From Parahoeflea halophila (GTDB lineage: Bacteria; Pseudomonadota; Alphaproteobacteria; Rhizobiales; Rhizobiaceae): a DNA stretch of 64,000 bases. Location of the stretch: assembly GCF_900220985.1 (NCBI RefSeq), contig NZ_OCPC01000004.1, positions 248,001 through 312,000 of the forward strand, written 5' to 3'. Below the pieces are notes generated by a model. That model made no database searches and was not told the origin of the DNA. It saw only the letters and a program-made list of their open reading frames with translations. This document shows, in pieces, positions 30,091-40,137 of the stretch. Numbering within the stretch: the first letter of the stretch is position 1; the number at the start of each line of letters is the position of its first letter. The position numbers were made by a program, and so were the translations under genes.

Positions 30091-30978
30091 CTACAAGGTG
30101 GCTGGCCGCACCACAGCGCTCTTGCTGCTGCGCAGATTGATCCAGTTGGCGAGGATAATCATGCCGCCGCCGAGCAGGACCAGGCTGTCCGCCGGTTCGT
30201 TGAACAACACCATGCCGATAACGACGACCAGCGGCAATCGGGCAAAATCGATCGGCATGAGGAAGCTGGCCGGCGCCAGCGAGAGTGCGGTGGTCAGGCA
30301 GTAATGCGCCATCAGGCCGGCGGCGCCGATTACCACCAGCCAGGGCGCCGTCACCAGCGTCGGCCAGGTGATGGTGTCGTGTGCAAAGAGTGCCGCGAGC
30401 CCGAAGCAAAGCTGGAACCCGGTCAGCCAGAACATGATCGAGACGATGCTTTCATGCCGCGTCAGGGCCTTGGTCAAGATGATGGTGGCTGCAAAGAAGA
30501 TCGCCGATATTGCCGCCGTGGCCGTGCCCGGCTCCATGGCGCCAAAATCAGGCCGGGCGACCACCAAAATACCGAGAAAGCCGAGACCCGCGGCAATGAG
30601 GCGCGAACCGGTCAGGCGCTCGCCAAGGAACAGGAAGCTCAGCACGATGACCCAGATCGGCGAGGTGAACTCCAGCGCAAACACTTGCGCCAGGGGAATC
30701 GAGGCCAGCGCGAAGAACCAGAGGTTTTGACCGGTGAAGTGGAACAGGTTGCGGAAGAAATGCTGTTTAAGCCGCTCGCGGCGGATTTCACCCAGCCTGC
30801 GGCTGGCGGCCGCCAGTGAGAGCACGATGACAAGACCGACCAGCGAGCGGAACGTCATGATCTCGAAGGTGTTGTGGACTGCGGAGACATAACGGCCCGC
30901 CACCGCCATCATCGAGAACGACACGATCGATCCACACATCCAGAGTGCGGCCTTCACCGGCTGGTAGGTGTCAGGCAT
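30091..30978 (-). CDS. DMT superfamily (EamA) transporter
   Basis: A 295-residue membrane protein with ten predicted helices in two EamA repeats. Characteristic pieces are FALASIPLAQVFALEFTSPIWV, then LGERLTGSRLIAAGLGFLGI in the first repeat and YCLTTALSLAPASFLMPIDFARLP in the second. The substrate is unknown; family members export amino acids, metabolites or drugs. It is convergent with the tRNA gene and has no operon partner. Confidence 0.88.
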   Translation of the reverse strand: MPDTYQPVKAALWMCGSIVSFSMMAVAGRYVSAVHNTFEIMTFRSLVGLVIVLSLAAASRRLGEIRRERLKQHFFRNLFHFTGQNLWFFALASIPLAQVFALEFTSPIWVIVLSFLFLGERLTGSRLIAAGLGFLGILVVARPDFGAMEPGTATAAISAIFFAATIILTKALTRHESIVSIMFWLTGFQLCFGLAALFAHDTITWPTLVTAPWLVVIGAAGLMAHYCLTTALSLAPASFLMPIDFARLPLVVVIGMVLFNEPADSLVLLGGGMIILANWINLRSSKSAVVRPATL

Positions 30979-31243
30979 GTGCTGGAATCTCCATTGGAAC
31001 CGGCCGGTGAAGTTGCCCGGAACGCTGGCATTATAGATGTAAGTTGAGGCTTACCAAGCGAATGGCCGCATCAGCCTCGCCGCACAAAGAAGGGGATTCG
31101 GCGCGATAAAGCAACCACAGAGTGAAACCCGCCTGCGTCAGGCCGGAGCCCGCAGCAGGATTGGCAGGACGGCCTCCCAGCCTGTTGTTGCGCTTGCGAA
31201 GCTCATTCCGTACCGTTCGCTCCGCAAATGGGGGAGCTTTGCC

Positions 31244-32227
31244 ATGCATGTCTTGATCAGCGGTGCCGCAGGAATGATCGGCCGCAAGTTTACAGCCGCG
31301 ATAGCCTCGACCGGCACGCTGGGTGGAGAGACCGTGACCGAATTGACGCTGGCCGACACGATGGAACCTGAACAACCCGACGGTTTTTCCGGCGAGGTGA
31401 CTAGCCTGGCGCTCGACATCTCTGATCCGCAAGCCGCAGCACGGCTGCTTTCCGGTCGGCCCGATGTGATCATACATCTCGCGGCCATCGTTTCGGGCGA
31501 AGCGGAGCAGGATTTCGACAAGGGCTACCGCATCAATCTCGATGGTACCCGCTACCTGTTCGAGGCGGTCCGGCATCAGTCCGCATCCGCAAACTATTGC
31601 CCGCGTCTGGTCTTTGCCTCGTCGGTGGCCGTCTTCGGGGCGCCGGTGCCCGATGAGATTGACGATGAATTCCTCACGGCACCGCTGACCAGTTACGGCA
31701 CCCAAAAAGCCATCTGCGAGCTTCTATTGCAGGACTACACCCGGCGTGGCTTTTTCGACGGGCTGGCAATCCGCCTGCCGACCATCTGTATCCGCCCCGG
31801 CCGGCCCAATGCGGCAGCATCGGGATTCTTCTCGTCCATTCTGCGCGAACCGCTGGTCGGCAAACCGGCGATCCTGCCCGTACCTGATACGGTGCGGCAC
31901 TGGCATGCCAGTCCCCGGGCTGCGGTCGGGTTCCTGGTCCGTGCCGCGACGATGGACACCGGCCCCGTCGGTCCTCGCAGGGTGCTCAACATGCCCGGCG
32001 TGTCGGCGACCGTAGCCGAGCAGATCGAGGCCTTGCGGACGGTTGCCGGAGACGCGGCAGTGGCGCTGATCCGGCGCGAGCCGTCGCCCGAGATCATGCG
32101 CATCGTCTCCACCTGGCCGCGCGGTTTTGCTGCTGACCGCGCCATAGCACTCGGCTTTCGCGCCGAGAGCTCATTCGAAGAGATCATCCGTATTCACATT
32201 GAAGATGAAATGGGCGGTGAGCTCTGA
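31244..32227 (+). CDS. denD: NAD-dependent epimerase/dehydratase, D-erythronate dehydrogenase-like
   Basis: A 327-residue extended SDR. The cofactor motif is GAAGMIG (7-13), and the active-site Tyr151 and Lys155 are in SYGTQK, with Ser126/127 upstream. The overall text, including IRLPTICIRPGRPNAAASGFFSSILREPL and the HWHASPRAAV segment, matches the DenD family that oxidises D-erythronate at C2. The rest of that pathway (an OtnK/OtnC-like kinase and aldolase) is not visible next to it, so the in vivo substrate is only probable. Confidence 0.8.
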   Translation: MHVLISGAAGMIGRKFTAAIASTGTLGGETVTELTLADTMEPEQPDGFSGEVTSLALDISDPQAAARLLSGRPDVIIHLAAIVSGEAEQDFDKGYRINLDGTRYLFEAVRHQSASANYCPRLVFASSVAVFGAPVPDEIDDEFLTAPLTSYGTQKAICELLLQDYTRRGFFDGLAIRLPTICIRPGRPNAAASGFFSSILREPLVGKPAILPVPDTVRHWHASPRAAVGFLVRAATMDTGPVGPRRVLNMPGVSATVAEQIEALRTVAGDAAVALIRREPSPEIMRIVSTWPRGFAADRAIALGFRAESSFEEIIRIHIEDEMGGEL

Positions 32228-32239
32228 ACCCGGGCGGGA

Positions 32240-32623
32240 TCAGCTCACCTGTGCCGTAACCTCGATCTCGATCAGCATCTCCGGACGGATCAACTGGCAT
32301 ACGATCATGGTGGCCGCGGGGTCGATGCCTGCCAGATGCTCCTTCAGCACCGGTGCCACGGCGTCGAAGTGTTCCGGCTTGGTGACATAGTACCTGACCC
32401 GCACCACGTCGCTCAGGCTGGCATCTACCGCGGCCAGCGAGGCCGCGATGGTGGTGAAGCAATTGCGCGCCTGGTCGGCGACATCGGCCGGCATTTCCAT
32501 TGCCGTGTAGTCGTAGCCGGTGGTGCCGGATACATGCACGAACGGGCCTTGCCGGATAGCGCGGGAATAGGCTGCCGCCTTTTCGAACGGCGAGCCTGTG
32601 GAATGTTTGCGTCTATCACTCAT
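32240..32623 (-). CDS. RidA family (YjgF/YER057c/UK114) enamine/imine deaminase
   Basis: A 127-residue RidA-like protein. The family pattern PFEKAAAYSRAIRQGPFVHVSGTTG is present, with the conserved Arg in VVRVRYYVTKPEHF. The canonical C-terminal Glu region appears as LIRPEMLIEIEVTA. RidA proteins hydrolyse reactive enamines and imines such as 2-aminoacrylate produced by PLP enzymes. It sits 26 bases downstream of a PLP aminotransferase gene, a functionally sensible pair. It may belong to one of the non-archetypal Rid subgroups. Confidence 0.85.
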   Translation of the reverse strand: MSDRRKHSTGSPFEKAAAYSRAIRQGPFVHVSGTTGYDYTAMEMPADVADQARNCFTTIAASLAAVDASLSDVVRVRYYVTKPEHFDAVAPVLKEHLAGIDPAATMIVCQLIRPEMLIEIEVTAQVS

Positions 32624-32649
32624 CTGGTGCCCCCTTGCCGCTGCAGCCC

Positions 32650-33516
32650 TTAGCTGTGCGCCCAGTCCATGTAGAGCTCACGGGTCTTGCGCCCGACCGG
32701 CCCGGCCTGCAATTCGCGATCCTCGATACGAATCACCGGAACCACCTTGGAATGGTTGCCGGTCGAGAAGATTTCGTCCGCCTCCATAAAGTCGGCGACC
32801 GAAAGCGTCTTTTCCACGACCTCGGTTCCGGCCTCGCGCAGCAGCTTGATCGCGCGCGAACGGGTGATGCCGGTCAGGAAGGTGCCATTCGGCGCCGGGG
32901 TGAACACAACGCCGTCCTTGACCATGAAAATGTTGGATGTGCCGGTCTCGGCCACATTGCCGAGCATGTCGAGCACCAGCGCATTGTCGAAGCCGCGTGA
33001 CTTGGCCTCCATGACCGCGCGGCCATTGTTGGGGTAGAGGCAGCCGGCCTTGGCATTTGTCGGAGCGGTTTCATAGGTCGGGCGACGGAACGGCGAGACG
33101 CTGACCGAAAAACCGGAAGAGGCAATCATCGGGCTTTCGAACAGGCACAGGCAGAACCGCGTCGACTCCGGATCGGCCGGCACCGACATGTAGCCGCCAT
33201 GCTCTGCCCAGTACATCGGCTTGATATAGACAGCCGTCTTGCCGTCGAATTTCTTCAGTCCTTCGCGCGCCAGCTCTTGGATCGTCTCGGCTTCCATGGT
33301 GGCGCGCATTCCAAGCGCTGCAGCAGAACGATTGACCCGCGCGCAGTGCAGGTCGAGATCAGGCGCCACCCCGTCAAACCAGCGCGCCCCGTCAAACACA
33401 GTCGAGCCCAGCCACATGGCATGGCTGACCGGGCCGATCAGCGGCGGATTGCCCTCCAGCCACTCACCGTCGACATAGGTCCAGGTCTTGGTGCGGGCTT
33501 GGGTGTTGACGGTCAT
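32650..33516 (-). CDS. Branched-chain aminotransferase-like PLP enzyme (fold type IV)
   Basis: A 288-residue class IV aminotransferase. The PLP lysine is Lys156 in NAKAGCLY, with Tyr161 and Glu190 (NVAETGTSNIF) completing the cofactor contacts. It resembles IlvE-type enzymes but is a short rhizobial variant, so branched-chain or D-amino/omega-amino substrates are possible. The start at 33516 follows AGGAGG, and the longer upstream frame is rejected as unlike the family. It forms a two-gene unit with ridA. Confidence 0.85.
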   Translation of the reverse strand: MTVNTQARTKTWTYVDGEWLEGNPPLIGPVSHAMWLGSTVFDGARWFDGVAPDLDLHCARVNRSAAALGMRATMEAETIQELAREGLKKFDGKTAVYIKPMYWAEHGGYMSVPADPESTRFCLCLFESPMIASSGFSVSVSPFRRPTYETAPTNAKAGCLYPNNGRAVMEAKSRGFDNALVLDMLGNVAETGTSNIFMVKDGVVFTPAPNGTFLTGITRSRAIKLLREAGTEVVEKTLSVADFMEADEIFSTGNHSKVVPVIRIEDRELQAGPVGRKTRELYMDWAHS

Positions 33517-33753
33517 GAGGGCCTCCTGCCAGTTGCTTTCTCTTGTCCGACATTCGAACGCAGGCGCCATCGGCGTCAAGTCACCGCACAGCCTCAAACA
33601 CACAGGAATCCGTCAATAGCACGATCCTTGCGCCAACCCGGCACACCAGGAAACAATTGGGCACACCCGGCGTTGCCATCTGATGTCCGGTTGACGCTTG
33701 ACTGTTGCAGTGCAACACGGGCATCGTAAGCACCATGCATGAGGAAACTTGAA

Positions 33754-34407
33754 ATGGCCTATGCCGCCTACATCTTTGACGCCTATGGAACCCTGTTTGA
33801 TGTTCATTCCGCCGTGCGCCGCCATGCCGAAGCGGTCGGACCGGACGGACAGCTTCTGTCGGAAATCTGGCGCGCCAAGCAGCTGGAATATTCGTGGACG
33901 CGGGCGTTGATGGGGCAGTGGCGTGATTTCTGGGCGCTGACCGAAGACGCACTCGATTATTCCTTCGAACGCATCCCCAGTGCCGACAAGAGCCTGAAGC
34001 CGCAATTGCTCGAGGCCTATTTCAAGCTCGACTGCTATCCTGAAGTCCCGGCGGTTCTCAAGGGACTCAAGGCCGGCGGCGCACGGGTCGGGATCCTGTC
34101 CAACGGCTCGGAGAAAATGCTGGACTCTGCTGTCAGAAATGCCGCGCTCGACACCGTCATAGATGATGTTTTCTCGGTTGACGAGCTAAAGACCTTCAAG
34201 ACCGATCCGGCCGTCTATGACATGGTGACAACGGCTTACCGGCTCTATCCCGGCGCCGTGTCGTTCCAGTCATCCAATCGCTGGGATATCGCCGGTGCTA
34301 CGAAATTCGGCTTTCGCACGCTCTGGATCAACCGGGCAAGAATGCCTGACGAGTACCGCGACCTGTCGCCGTCAATGATCCTCCCGGACCTCAACGGCGT
34401 AGACTAG
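33754..34407 (+). CDS. Haloacid dehalogenase type II (L-2-haloacid dehalogenase-like)
   Basis: A 217-residue HAD-family hydrolase. The nucleophile Asp9 is in FDAYGTLFD, followed by the type II motif ILSNGSEKML. Further family text is LKTFKTDPAVYDM and SSNRWDIAGATKFGFRTLWINR, all typical of L-2-haloacid dehalogenases, which release halide with inversion. The ATG at 33754 lies behind GAGGAAA; another ATG 15 bases upstream is possible. The real substrate could be haloacetate or an unrelated phosphate ester. Confidence 0.88.
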   Translation: MAYAAYIFDAYGTLFDVHSAVRRHAEAVGPDGQLLSEIWRAKQLEYSWTRALMGQWRDFWALTEDALDYSFERIPSADKSLKPQLLEAYFKLDCYPEVPAVLKGLKAGGARVGILSNGSEKMLDSAVRNAALDTVIDDVFSVDELKTFKTDPAVYDMVTTAYRLYPGAVSFQSSNRWDIAGATKFGFRTLWINRARMPDEYRDLSPSMILPDLNGVD

Positions 34408-34576
34408 AGAACTTGCTTCATCTTAGAGGAGAAAAGGGCCGTCTTCGACAGGTGCACGGGCTGCGCTGGTGCGGTCATTCTCTCGGGCGGCAATGGCAAA
34501 TTTTTTACAGCACGAGCGGAACGATTAGTTTGCTTCATCGTTGAAAAAGCGCATTCAAAGAGAGCTTATTTCAGCC

Positions 34577-35380
34577 ATGTCGAAGCAATGGGATTACTAC
34601 AACATGGTGGGATTTGCGCCCGAGACGGATCCGCCCGATGATCTCGAGCGTCTGTCAGTCGTTGCAGCTGAAACCGCGCTGTTTCTCGATTTCGACGGAA
34701 CTCTGGTCGACATAGCTCCCACCCCTGACGCCATTACGGTGGACGGGTCGCTGAAATCGCTGCTCACAGATCTGAACCGGCGCCACAACGGTGCGGTCGC
34801 CATCGTCTCAGGTCGCAACCTTCAGGAAATTGAACACTATCTCGGGGATTGTGCGCCGACCGTTTCGGGTGGCCATGGCGCAGAGTTGCGTCACGGAGGC
34901 GAGCATCTCCATGGTGTCAAATGCGATGCCGATCGTCTTGATCACATCAAGAAGGCGGTGAAGGAATTTGCCGTACTCGATCCGCGGGTAATCGCGGAGG
35001 ACAAGAGCTTTGGCATCGTTCTTCATTTCCGCCAGCATCCGGAACTCGAGTGCAAGGTGCGCGATTTCCTGACCATTCTTGTTGGCGAAGATGATGCTTT
35101 TGAACTTCAGTCAGCCAAGATGGCTGTCGAGATCAAGCCGAAAGGCATTTCAAAAGCCGACGCCATCGGACGAATCCTGGCGTTCAAGGAATTCTCAGGC
35201 CGCAGCATCATGTTTGCCGGTGATGATGATACCGATGAAAGTGCCTTCTCCTGGGTCAACCAGCAGGGTGGAGTCACAGTCAAGATCGGGGAAGGGCCAA
35301 CCTGCGCCCGCTACAGGACCCATAGCCCTTCCACATTCAAAGCCTGGTTGCGCGAACAGGTCGAAGCCGGGAGATCGTAG
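34577..35380 (+). CDS. otsB: Trehalose-6-phosphate phosphatase
   Basis: A 267-residue HAD phosphatase that dephosphorylates trehalose 6-phosphate. The nucleophile pair Asp38/Asp40 lies in LFLDFDGTLVDIAPTPDAI. The conserved SGRNLQEIEHYLGD, SGGHGAELR and C-terminal FAGDDDTDESAFSWV are all present. It precedes otsA by two bases, so the phosphatase is translated first. An upstream TTG-initiated extension is possible but lacks support. Confidence 0.93.
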   Translation: MSKQWDYYNMVGFAPETDPPDDLERLSVVAAETALFLDFDGTLVDIAPTPDAITVDGSLKSLLTDLNRRHNGAVAIVSGRNLQEIEHYLGDCAPTVSGGHGAELRHGGEHLHGVKCDADRLDHIKKAVKEFAVLDPRVIAEDKSFGIVLHFRQHPELECKVRDFLTILVGEDDAFELQSAKMAVEIKPKGISKADAIGRILAFKEFSGRSIMFAGDDDTDESAFSWVNQQGGVTVKIGEGPTCARYRTHSPSTFKAWLREQVEAGRS

Positions 35381-35382
35381 GC

Positions 35383-36792
35383 ATGGGACGACTCGTAATT
35401 GTGTCCAACCGGGCCCCGTCGGTGGATGGAGCCGGTGACTCGGGTGGATTGGTTGTAGCACTCAAGGACGCACTGAGTCAGCAAGGTGGGCTGTGGATCG
35501 GCGGCGCGCCAAAGCAGAGCGAAAACCCGGCGGACGAACTGAACTTCCACCAGCGCCCCGATTTCGAGATTGCGCTGTTCGAGTTGGAGCCAGAGCTTTA
35601 CCGCGATTATTACCTCGGCTACTCCAATTCGGTCCTCTGGCCTGCCTTGCATGGCCGGGTCGACCTCATTGATGTCCAGCCGCATTATTCCGCCGCCTAC
35701 CGCAAAGTGGCACGGCGGCTGGCCAGGCAGATTGCGCGGATCGTTACGCATGACGGTATGATATGGGTGCACGACTATCAGCTGATACCACTGGCTCACG
35801 AGCTCAGAAAGCTGGGTGTGACCAGCCGTATCGGCTTCTTCCTGCACATTCCCTTGCCGGACCTTCAAACCTTCAAGGCGATCCCGGAGTGGCAGGAACT
35901 AGCCGGATGCCTCGCCGACTACGATCTGCTCGGTTTGCAGACCCAACGCGACCTCGGCCACCTGATCAACATCTTTCGCCATACCCTGCGCGGCGAGCTC
36001 CGCCCAAACGGCAACATGGGCATCAATGGCCGTGAAGTGGTCCTGGGTTGCTTCCCCATTTCGATCGACGTCCGCGGCTTCAGGCAACTGGCTGTCGACG
36101 GCGCAGCCCGAACTGCGCCTCCATCGGTGCCCAGGCTGATCGGGGTCGACCGGCTGGATTACTCGAAGGGGCTCCCGCAGCGGCTGCTCGGCTACGAAAC
36201 CTTTCTCAGCCAGAACCCGGAGTTTTGCAACAAGGTCGGCCTGTTGCAGATCGCTCCCCCCACGCGCGACGATGTCGATGCCTACAAGGCCATCAGATCG
36301 GATCTGGAGCATCTCGCCGGTCGGATCAACGGCCGCTTCGGAACCATCGAATGGACCCCGGTGCAATACATCCACCGCGCTCTGCCACGCGACGATCTGG
36401 CCGTGCTGTACCGTTACTCGCGAGTGGGATTGGTCACCCCATTGTTCGACGGGATGAACCTGGTGGCCAAGGAATATGTGGCAGCTCAGGATGAAGCCGA
36501 CCCGGGTGTGCTGATCCTGTCGCAATTTGCCGGTGCGGCCGAAGAGATGTCCGATGCGCTAATCATCAATCCACACGATCCGCAAGATGTCGCCGACGCC
36601 ATCAGGACGGCTCTGCAGATGCCGCTGGCCGAGCGCCGGCAACGGCACGGAGCGCTATACTCCCACCTGGAAAAGCACGATGTCGCCCATTGGAGTGCAG
36701 CCTTCCTGAAACGACTGCTCGCGATCGAGAAAGCCGATGCGGAGTGGCTCGAACGATTTGCACGCCTTGAACCGGTATCAAGGACCGGTTGA
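35383..36792 (+). CDS. otsA: Trehalose-6-phosphate synthase
   Basis: A 469-residue GT20 glycosyltransferase forming trehalose 6-phosphate from UDP-glucose and glucose 6-phosphate, typically for osmo- and desiccation protection. Seen: MGRLVIVSNRAPS at the N-terminus, HDYQLIPLAHELR, FFLHIPLPDLQTF, the donor/phosphate site in DRLDYSKGLPQR, and TPLFDGMNLVAKEYVA. Length fits the bacterial enzyme. Its start is two bases after the otsB stop. Confidence 0.95.
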   Translation: MGRLVIVSNRAPSVDGAGDSGGLVVALKDALSQQGGLWIGGAPKQSENPADELNFHQRPDFEIALFELEPELYRDYYLGYSNSVLWPALHGRVDLIDVQPHYSAAYRKVARRLARQIARIVTHDGMIWVHDYQLIPLAHELRKLGVTSRIGFFLHIPLPDLQTFKAIPEWQELAGCLADYDLLGLQTQRDLGHLINIFRHTLRGELRPNGNMGINGREVVLGCFPISIDVRGFRQLAVDGAARTAPPSVPRLIGVDRLDYSKGLPQRLLGYETFLSQNPEFCNKVGLLQIAPPTRDDVDAYKAIRSDLEHLAGRINGRFGTIEWTPVQYIHRALPRDDLAVLYRYSRVGLVTPLFDGMNLVAKEYVAAQDEADPGVLILSQFAGAAEEMSDALIINPHDPQDVADAIRTALQMPLAERRQRHGALYSHLEKHDVAHWSAAFLKRLLAIEKADAEWLERFARLEPVSRTG

Positions 36793-36986
36793 GGCGGGGC
36801 TTCCAAGGCGCTTTCGCGTGCACGCCGGTCAATTGCGGTCACTGTGGCAAGTTCGCCACAAGACTAGCGTGGGAAAGTCACGATCGGAACCCAATTGTGG
36901 CCTGCGCGTTGAGTCGGGCCGGGGGGATCCCTGGACGGACAGTGACACGCATGATCATCTTACAGACCTGAGGACTTCCCGCGACC

Positions 36987-37757
36987 ATGACCGGACCCAA
37001 TGACCATAACCTGACCGCGACCGGTCCTGCCGGGCGTGATGCCCTGTCGCAAGCCCTTTCTCGCCGCCGGTTTCTCGCGCTTGGCTCTGCCGCTGCGGCA
37101 ACCCTCGCAGGCTGTGCTGCGCCGCAGACCACCGAGCGGTTCGTGAATGAAACCGCGCCGGTTTACCGTGTCCCCGAGAACCGCAATGCAGGTCTTGCCA
37201 GGACTTCGCCGCTCTATGACAGCATGTACGGCCCGAAACTTGACGAGCAGTTTCCGCTGCCGGCCATTCCCTACTACGAGATCGATCCCGCCTTTTTGCG
37301 CCAGGAGGTTGCGGATCCGACGGGTGAAAGGCCTGGCACCATCGTGGTCGATACCGGCCAGCGCTTCCTTTATCTGGTGCGCGAGAATGGCCGGGCCATG
37401 CGTTACGGCGTGGGCATCGGCCGTGAAGGCTTCTCGTGGTCGGGCCGCGCCGTGGTCCAGTGGAAGCAGAAATGGCCAAAATGGACCCCGCCTGCGGAAA
37501 TGATTGCGCGCCAGCCCGAACTCGAGCCCTACTCGGCGGAAAATGGCGGCATGGCGCCAGGTCTCGACAACCCGCTCGGTGCACGAGCGCTCTATATCTT
37601 CCAGAACGGCGAAGACACCCTCTACCGCCTGCATGGCAGTCCCGAATACAAGTCGATCGGCAAGGCCGTTTCGTCGGGCTGCGTCAGGCTGATCAATCAG
37701 GATATCTGCGATCTTTACGACCGCGTTCCGACACGAACCCCGATCCTGGTGATCTGA
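36987..37757 (+). CDS. L,D-transpeptidase (YkuD) with Tat-type lipoprotein signal
   Basis: A 256-residue exported protein. A twin-arginine-like motif RRRFLALG (26-33) precedes a hydrophobic stretch and the lipobox LAGC (Cys43), suggesting a Tat-exported lipoprotein. The YkuD domain has the catalytic motif with His216 (HGSPEYKSIGKAV), Cys232 and Arg234 (SSGCVRL). It cross-links or anchors peptidoglycan in the periplasm. Many rhizobial genomes carry families of such proteins. Confidence 0.92.
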   Translation: MTGPNDHNLTATGPAGRDALSQALSRRRFLALGSAAAATLAGCAAPQTTERFVNETAPVYRVPENRNAGLARTSPLYDSMYGPKLDEQFPLPAIPYYEIDPAFLRQEVADPTGERPGTIVVDTGQRFLYLVRENGRAMRYGVGIGREGFSWSGRAVVQWKQKWPKWTPPAEMIARQPELEPYSAENGGMAPGLDNPLGARALYIFQNGEDTLYRLHGSPEYKSIGKAVSSGCVRLINQDICDLYDRVPTRTPILVI

Positions 37758-37887
37758 CCGTTAGCGCGAGGACTTAGAAGAACATGGTTCGGTTGAGTCC
37801 TCCCCGCAGTTCATGCTATCGGGCAGGTTGATCGAGCCCGCAAGCTGACCCCTAGGCTTCGGTGTCCGAAGACCGGGAGAATGCGCA

Positions 37888-38505
37888 ATGGGACGGCGTT
37901 TCAGCATGGTAGCCGCAATCTCGGCTCTGCCGGTGCTTCTGGGAATCGCAGGCTGCGTTCAGCATGAGGATGGTTGGGCCACCGGTTACCGGCCGGACCA
38001 CGCCGACAAGATTGCGGTGGTGATGCCGCAGGGTGCGCCGTCAATCTCGCAGCAGTTCTTCCGTGACCGGTCCGGCTATGGGCATGCCGGCATAGATATA
38101 GTCGGCCGGATCGGCTCGCCCGTGATTGCAGCGGCGTCCGGACAGGTCATCGTTTCCTATTTCGAGCCGGCCTACGGCAACCGGGTGACAATCGATCACG
38201 GACCAAACTCGGCTGGTTTGAGAACCATTACCGTCTACAAACACCTCAACAGCCGGGCGGTATCGGCAGGCGACCGGGTCGAGCGCGGCCAGCATATCGC
38301 GACACTGGGCAACACCGGCGGACTGGCTGGCGGCATTCCACATCTGCATTTCGAGGTCCAGCGCGAGGTGCGGCCAAAAGTCCTGAGAGCGGTTGATCCG
38401 CACACGATGTGGGTAAACGGCGTTGGGCAGGTCAGTTGCTTTGATCCGGCCACGTCATACGACTTGGCACAATTCGGAGCAACCTATCCGGTCCCCTGCA
38501 ACTGA
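37888..38505 (+). CDS. M23 family peptidase lipoprotein (LytM/NlpD-like)
   Basis: A 205-residue lipoprotein with a lipobox ending at Cys23 (GIAGC). The M23 domain has the zinc motifs HxxxD at His66/Asp70 (YGHAGID), His119, and HLHFEV with His152 and His154. All zinc and catalytic positions are present, so it should be an active endopeptidase on peptidoglycan rather than a degenerate activator. The neighbouring L,D-transpeptidase suggests a shared cell-wall theme. Confidence 0.9.
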   Translation: MGRRFSMVAAISALPVLLGIAGCVQHEDGWATGYRPDHADKIAVVMPQGAPSISQQFFRDRSGYGHAGIDIVGRIGSPVIAAASGQVIVSYFEPAYGNRVTIDHGPNSAGLRTITVYKHLNSRAVSAGDRVERGQHIATLGNTGGLAGGIPHLHFEVQREVRPKVLRAVDPHTMWVNGVGQVSCFDPATSYDLAQFGATYPVPCN

Positions 38506-38544
38506 TCCTGTTCAGCAGCAGTCGTCCCGGGAGCTGCAAAGAGA

Positions 38545-40137
38545 TCAGAACCCTTTCTTGAGCGATCCCAGAATACCCCGGACCAGGGCCCGGCCCAGCG
38601 ACGTGCCCGCCGAACGGGCAACCGACTTGATGACGGCTTCCGTCACGGTCTGGCGCTGATAGCCGGGGCGTCTGCGGCTCGAGCTCTTTCGCCTTCGGGA
38701 TGACCTGCTGCGGCCGCGATCATCCTCGTCGTCCTCGTCGCCGTATCCGGGCAGGGTCCAGCGGCGGCTTTCAGGCCGTTCCCTTTCCTGCTCCTCTTCC
38801 AGGCGGCGTTCCTCTTCCTCCGCTTTCGCCGCTTCTTCGGCGCGCCGTTGCAGCATCTCGTGCGCACTGTCGCGATCGATATCCGTGTCGTACTGGCCTG
38901 CGACCGGGCTGACTGCCATCACCTTCTGCCGCTCGGCCTCGGTCAACGGGCCAAGCCGCGAAGAGGGCGGGCGTATCAGCGTCCGCTCGACCATCGAGGG
39001 CACGCCCTTGGCACCCAGCGTCGACACCAGCGCCTCGCCGACACCGAGCTGGGTGATCGCTTCATAGCAATCAAAAGCCGGGTTGGGACGAAAGGTTTCC
39101 GCTGCCACCTTCACCGCCTTCTGTTCCCGCGGCGTATAGGCCCTGAGCGCATGTTGCACCCGGTTGCCGAGCTGCGAGAGCACGCTGTCAGGTACATCAA
39201 GCGGGTTTTGGGTCACGAAGTAGACACCGACGCCCTTCGAGCGGATCAGCCGCACAACCTGTTCGACCCGGTCGATCAGGATCTTCGGCGCCTCGTCAAA
39301 CAGCAGATGCGCTTCGTCGAAAAAGAACACCAGCCGCGGTTTGTCCGGATCGCCCACCTCTGGCAATTCCTCAAACAGTTCCGACAGCAGCCAAAGCAGG
39401 AAAGTGCCGTAGAGCCGCGGATTCATCATCAGCTTGTCGGCGGCCAGCACGGAGATCGCACCGCGCCCGTCGTTGGTGGTGCGCATGATGTCGGAAATCT
39501 TCAGCGCCGGCTCACCGAAGAAATGCTCGGCGCCCTGCTGCTCCAGCACCAGCAGTCCGCGCTGGATCGTCGACAGCGACTGCTTGGTGATGTTGCCATA
39601 CATCGCCGAGAGCTTTTCGGTTTCGCCCGCCATGTAGGAGAGCAGCGAGCGCAGATCCTTGAGGTCGAGCAGCGGTAGCCCGTTCTCGTCGGCCAGTTTG
39701 AAGGCGATGTTGAGCACGCCTTCCTGCGCATCCGACATGTCCATCAGCCGCGCCAACAGCAGCGGTCCCATCTCCGATATCGTGGTGCGGACGCGGTGGC
39801 CCTTTTCACCGAACAGATCCCAGAAAATGACCGGGAACTCCTGGAACTCGTAGGGATCCAGCCCGATCGTCTGAGCACGTTTTTCCAGGAAGTCCTTGTG
39901 CTCGCCCATGGCGGCAATGCCCGAAAGGTCGCCTTTGACATCGGCGCAGAACACCGGAACTCCCGCATTGGAAAAACTCTCGGTCAGGATTTGCAGCGTC
40001 ACGGTCTTGCCGGTGCCGGTGGCGCCGGTAATCAGGCCGTGGCGGTTGGCATATTTGAGGTCGAGATACTCGCCCTTGTTGATGCTGTCGTCGGGGTTGC
40101 GGCTTGTGCCGACGTAGAGCTTGCCTTCTTCGAGCAT
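38545..40137 (-). CDS. HerA-like ATPase, DUF853 family
   Basis: A 530-residue P-loop ATPase of the HerA/FtsK-like DUF853 family. Walker A GATGTGKT is at 38-45; a Walker B appears as [16 protein letters not shown]. The C-terminal region of about 80 residues is a highly charged coiled stretch ([19 protein letters not shown]) and an Arg/Ser/Asp-rich tail. The family's function is poorly known; DNA translocation or helicase activity is inferred. The start [10 protein letters not shown] is chosen over a long upstream extension that overlaps promoter-like sequence. Confidence 0.9.
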   Translation of the reverse strand: MLEEGKLYVGTSRNPDDSINKGEYLDLKYANRHGLITGATGTGKTVTLQILTESFSNAGVPVFCADVKGDLSGIAAMGEHKDFLEKRAQTIGLDPYEFQEFPVIFWDLFGEKGHRVRTTISEMGPLLLARLMDMSDAQEGVLNIAFKLADENGLPLLDLKDLRSLLSYMAGETEKLSAMYGNITKQSLSTIQRGLLVLEQQGAEHFFGEPALKISDIMRTTNDGRGAISVLAADKLMMNPRLYGTFLLWLLSELFEELPEVGDPDKPRLVFFFDEAHLLFDEAPKILIDRVEQVVRLIRSKGVGVYFVTQNPLDVPDSVLSQLGNRVQHALRAYTPREQKAVKVAAETFRPNPAFDCYEAITQLGVGEALVSTLGAKGVPSMVERTLIRPPSSRLGPLTEAERQKVMAVSPVAGQYDTDIDRDSAHEMLQRRAEEAAKAEEEERRLEEEQERERPESRRWTLPGYGDEDDEDDRGRSRSSRRRKSSSRRRPGYQRQTVTEAVIKSVARSAGTSLGRALVRGILGSLKKGF

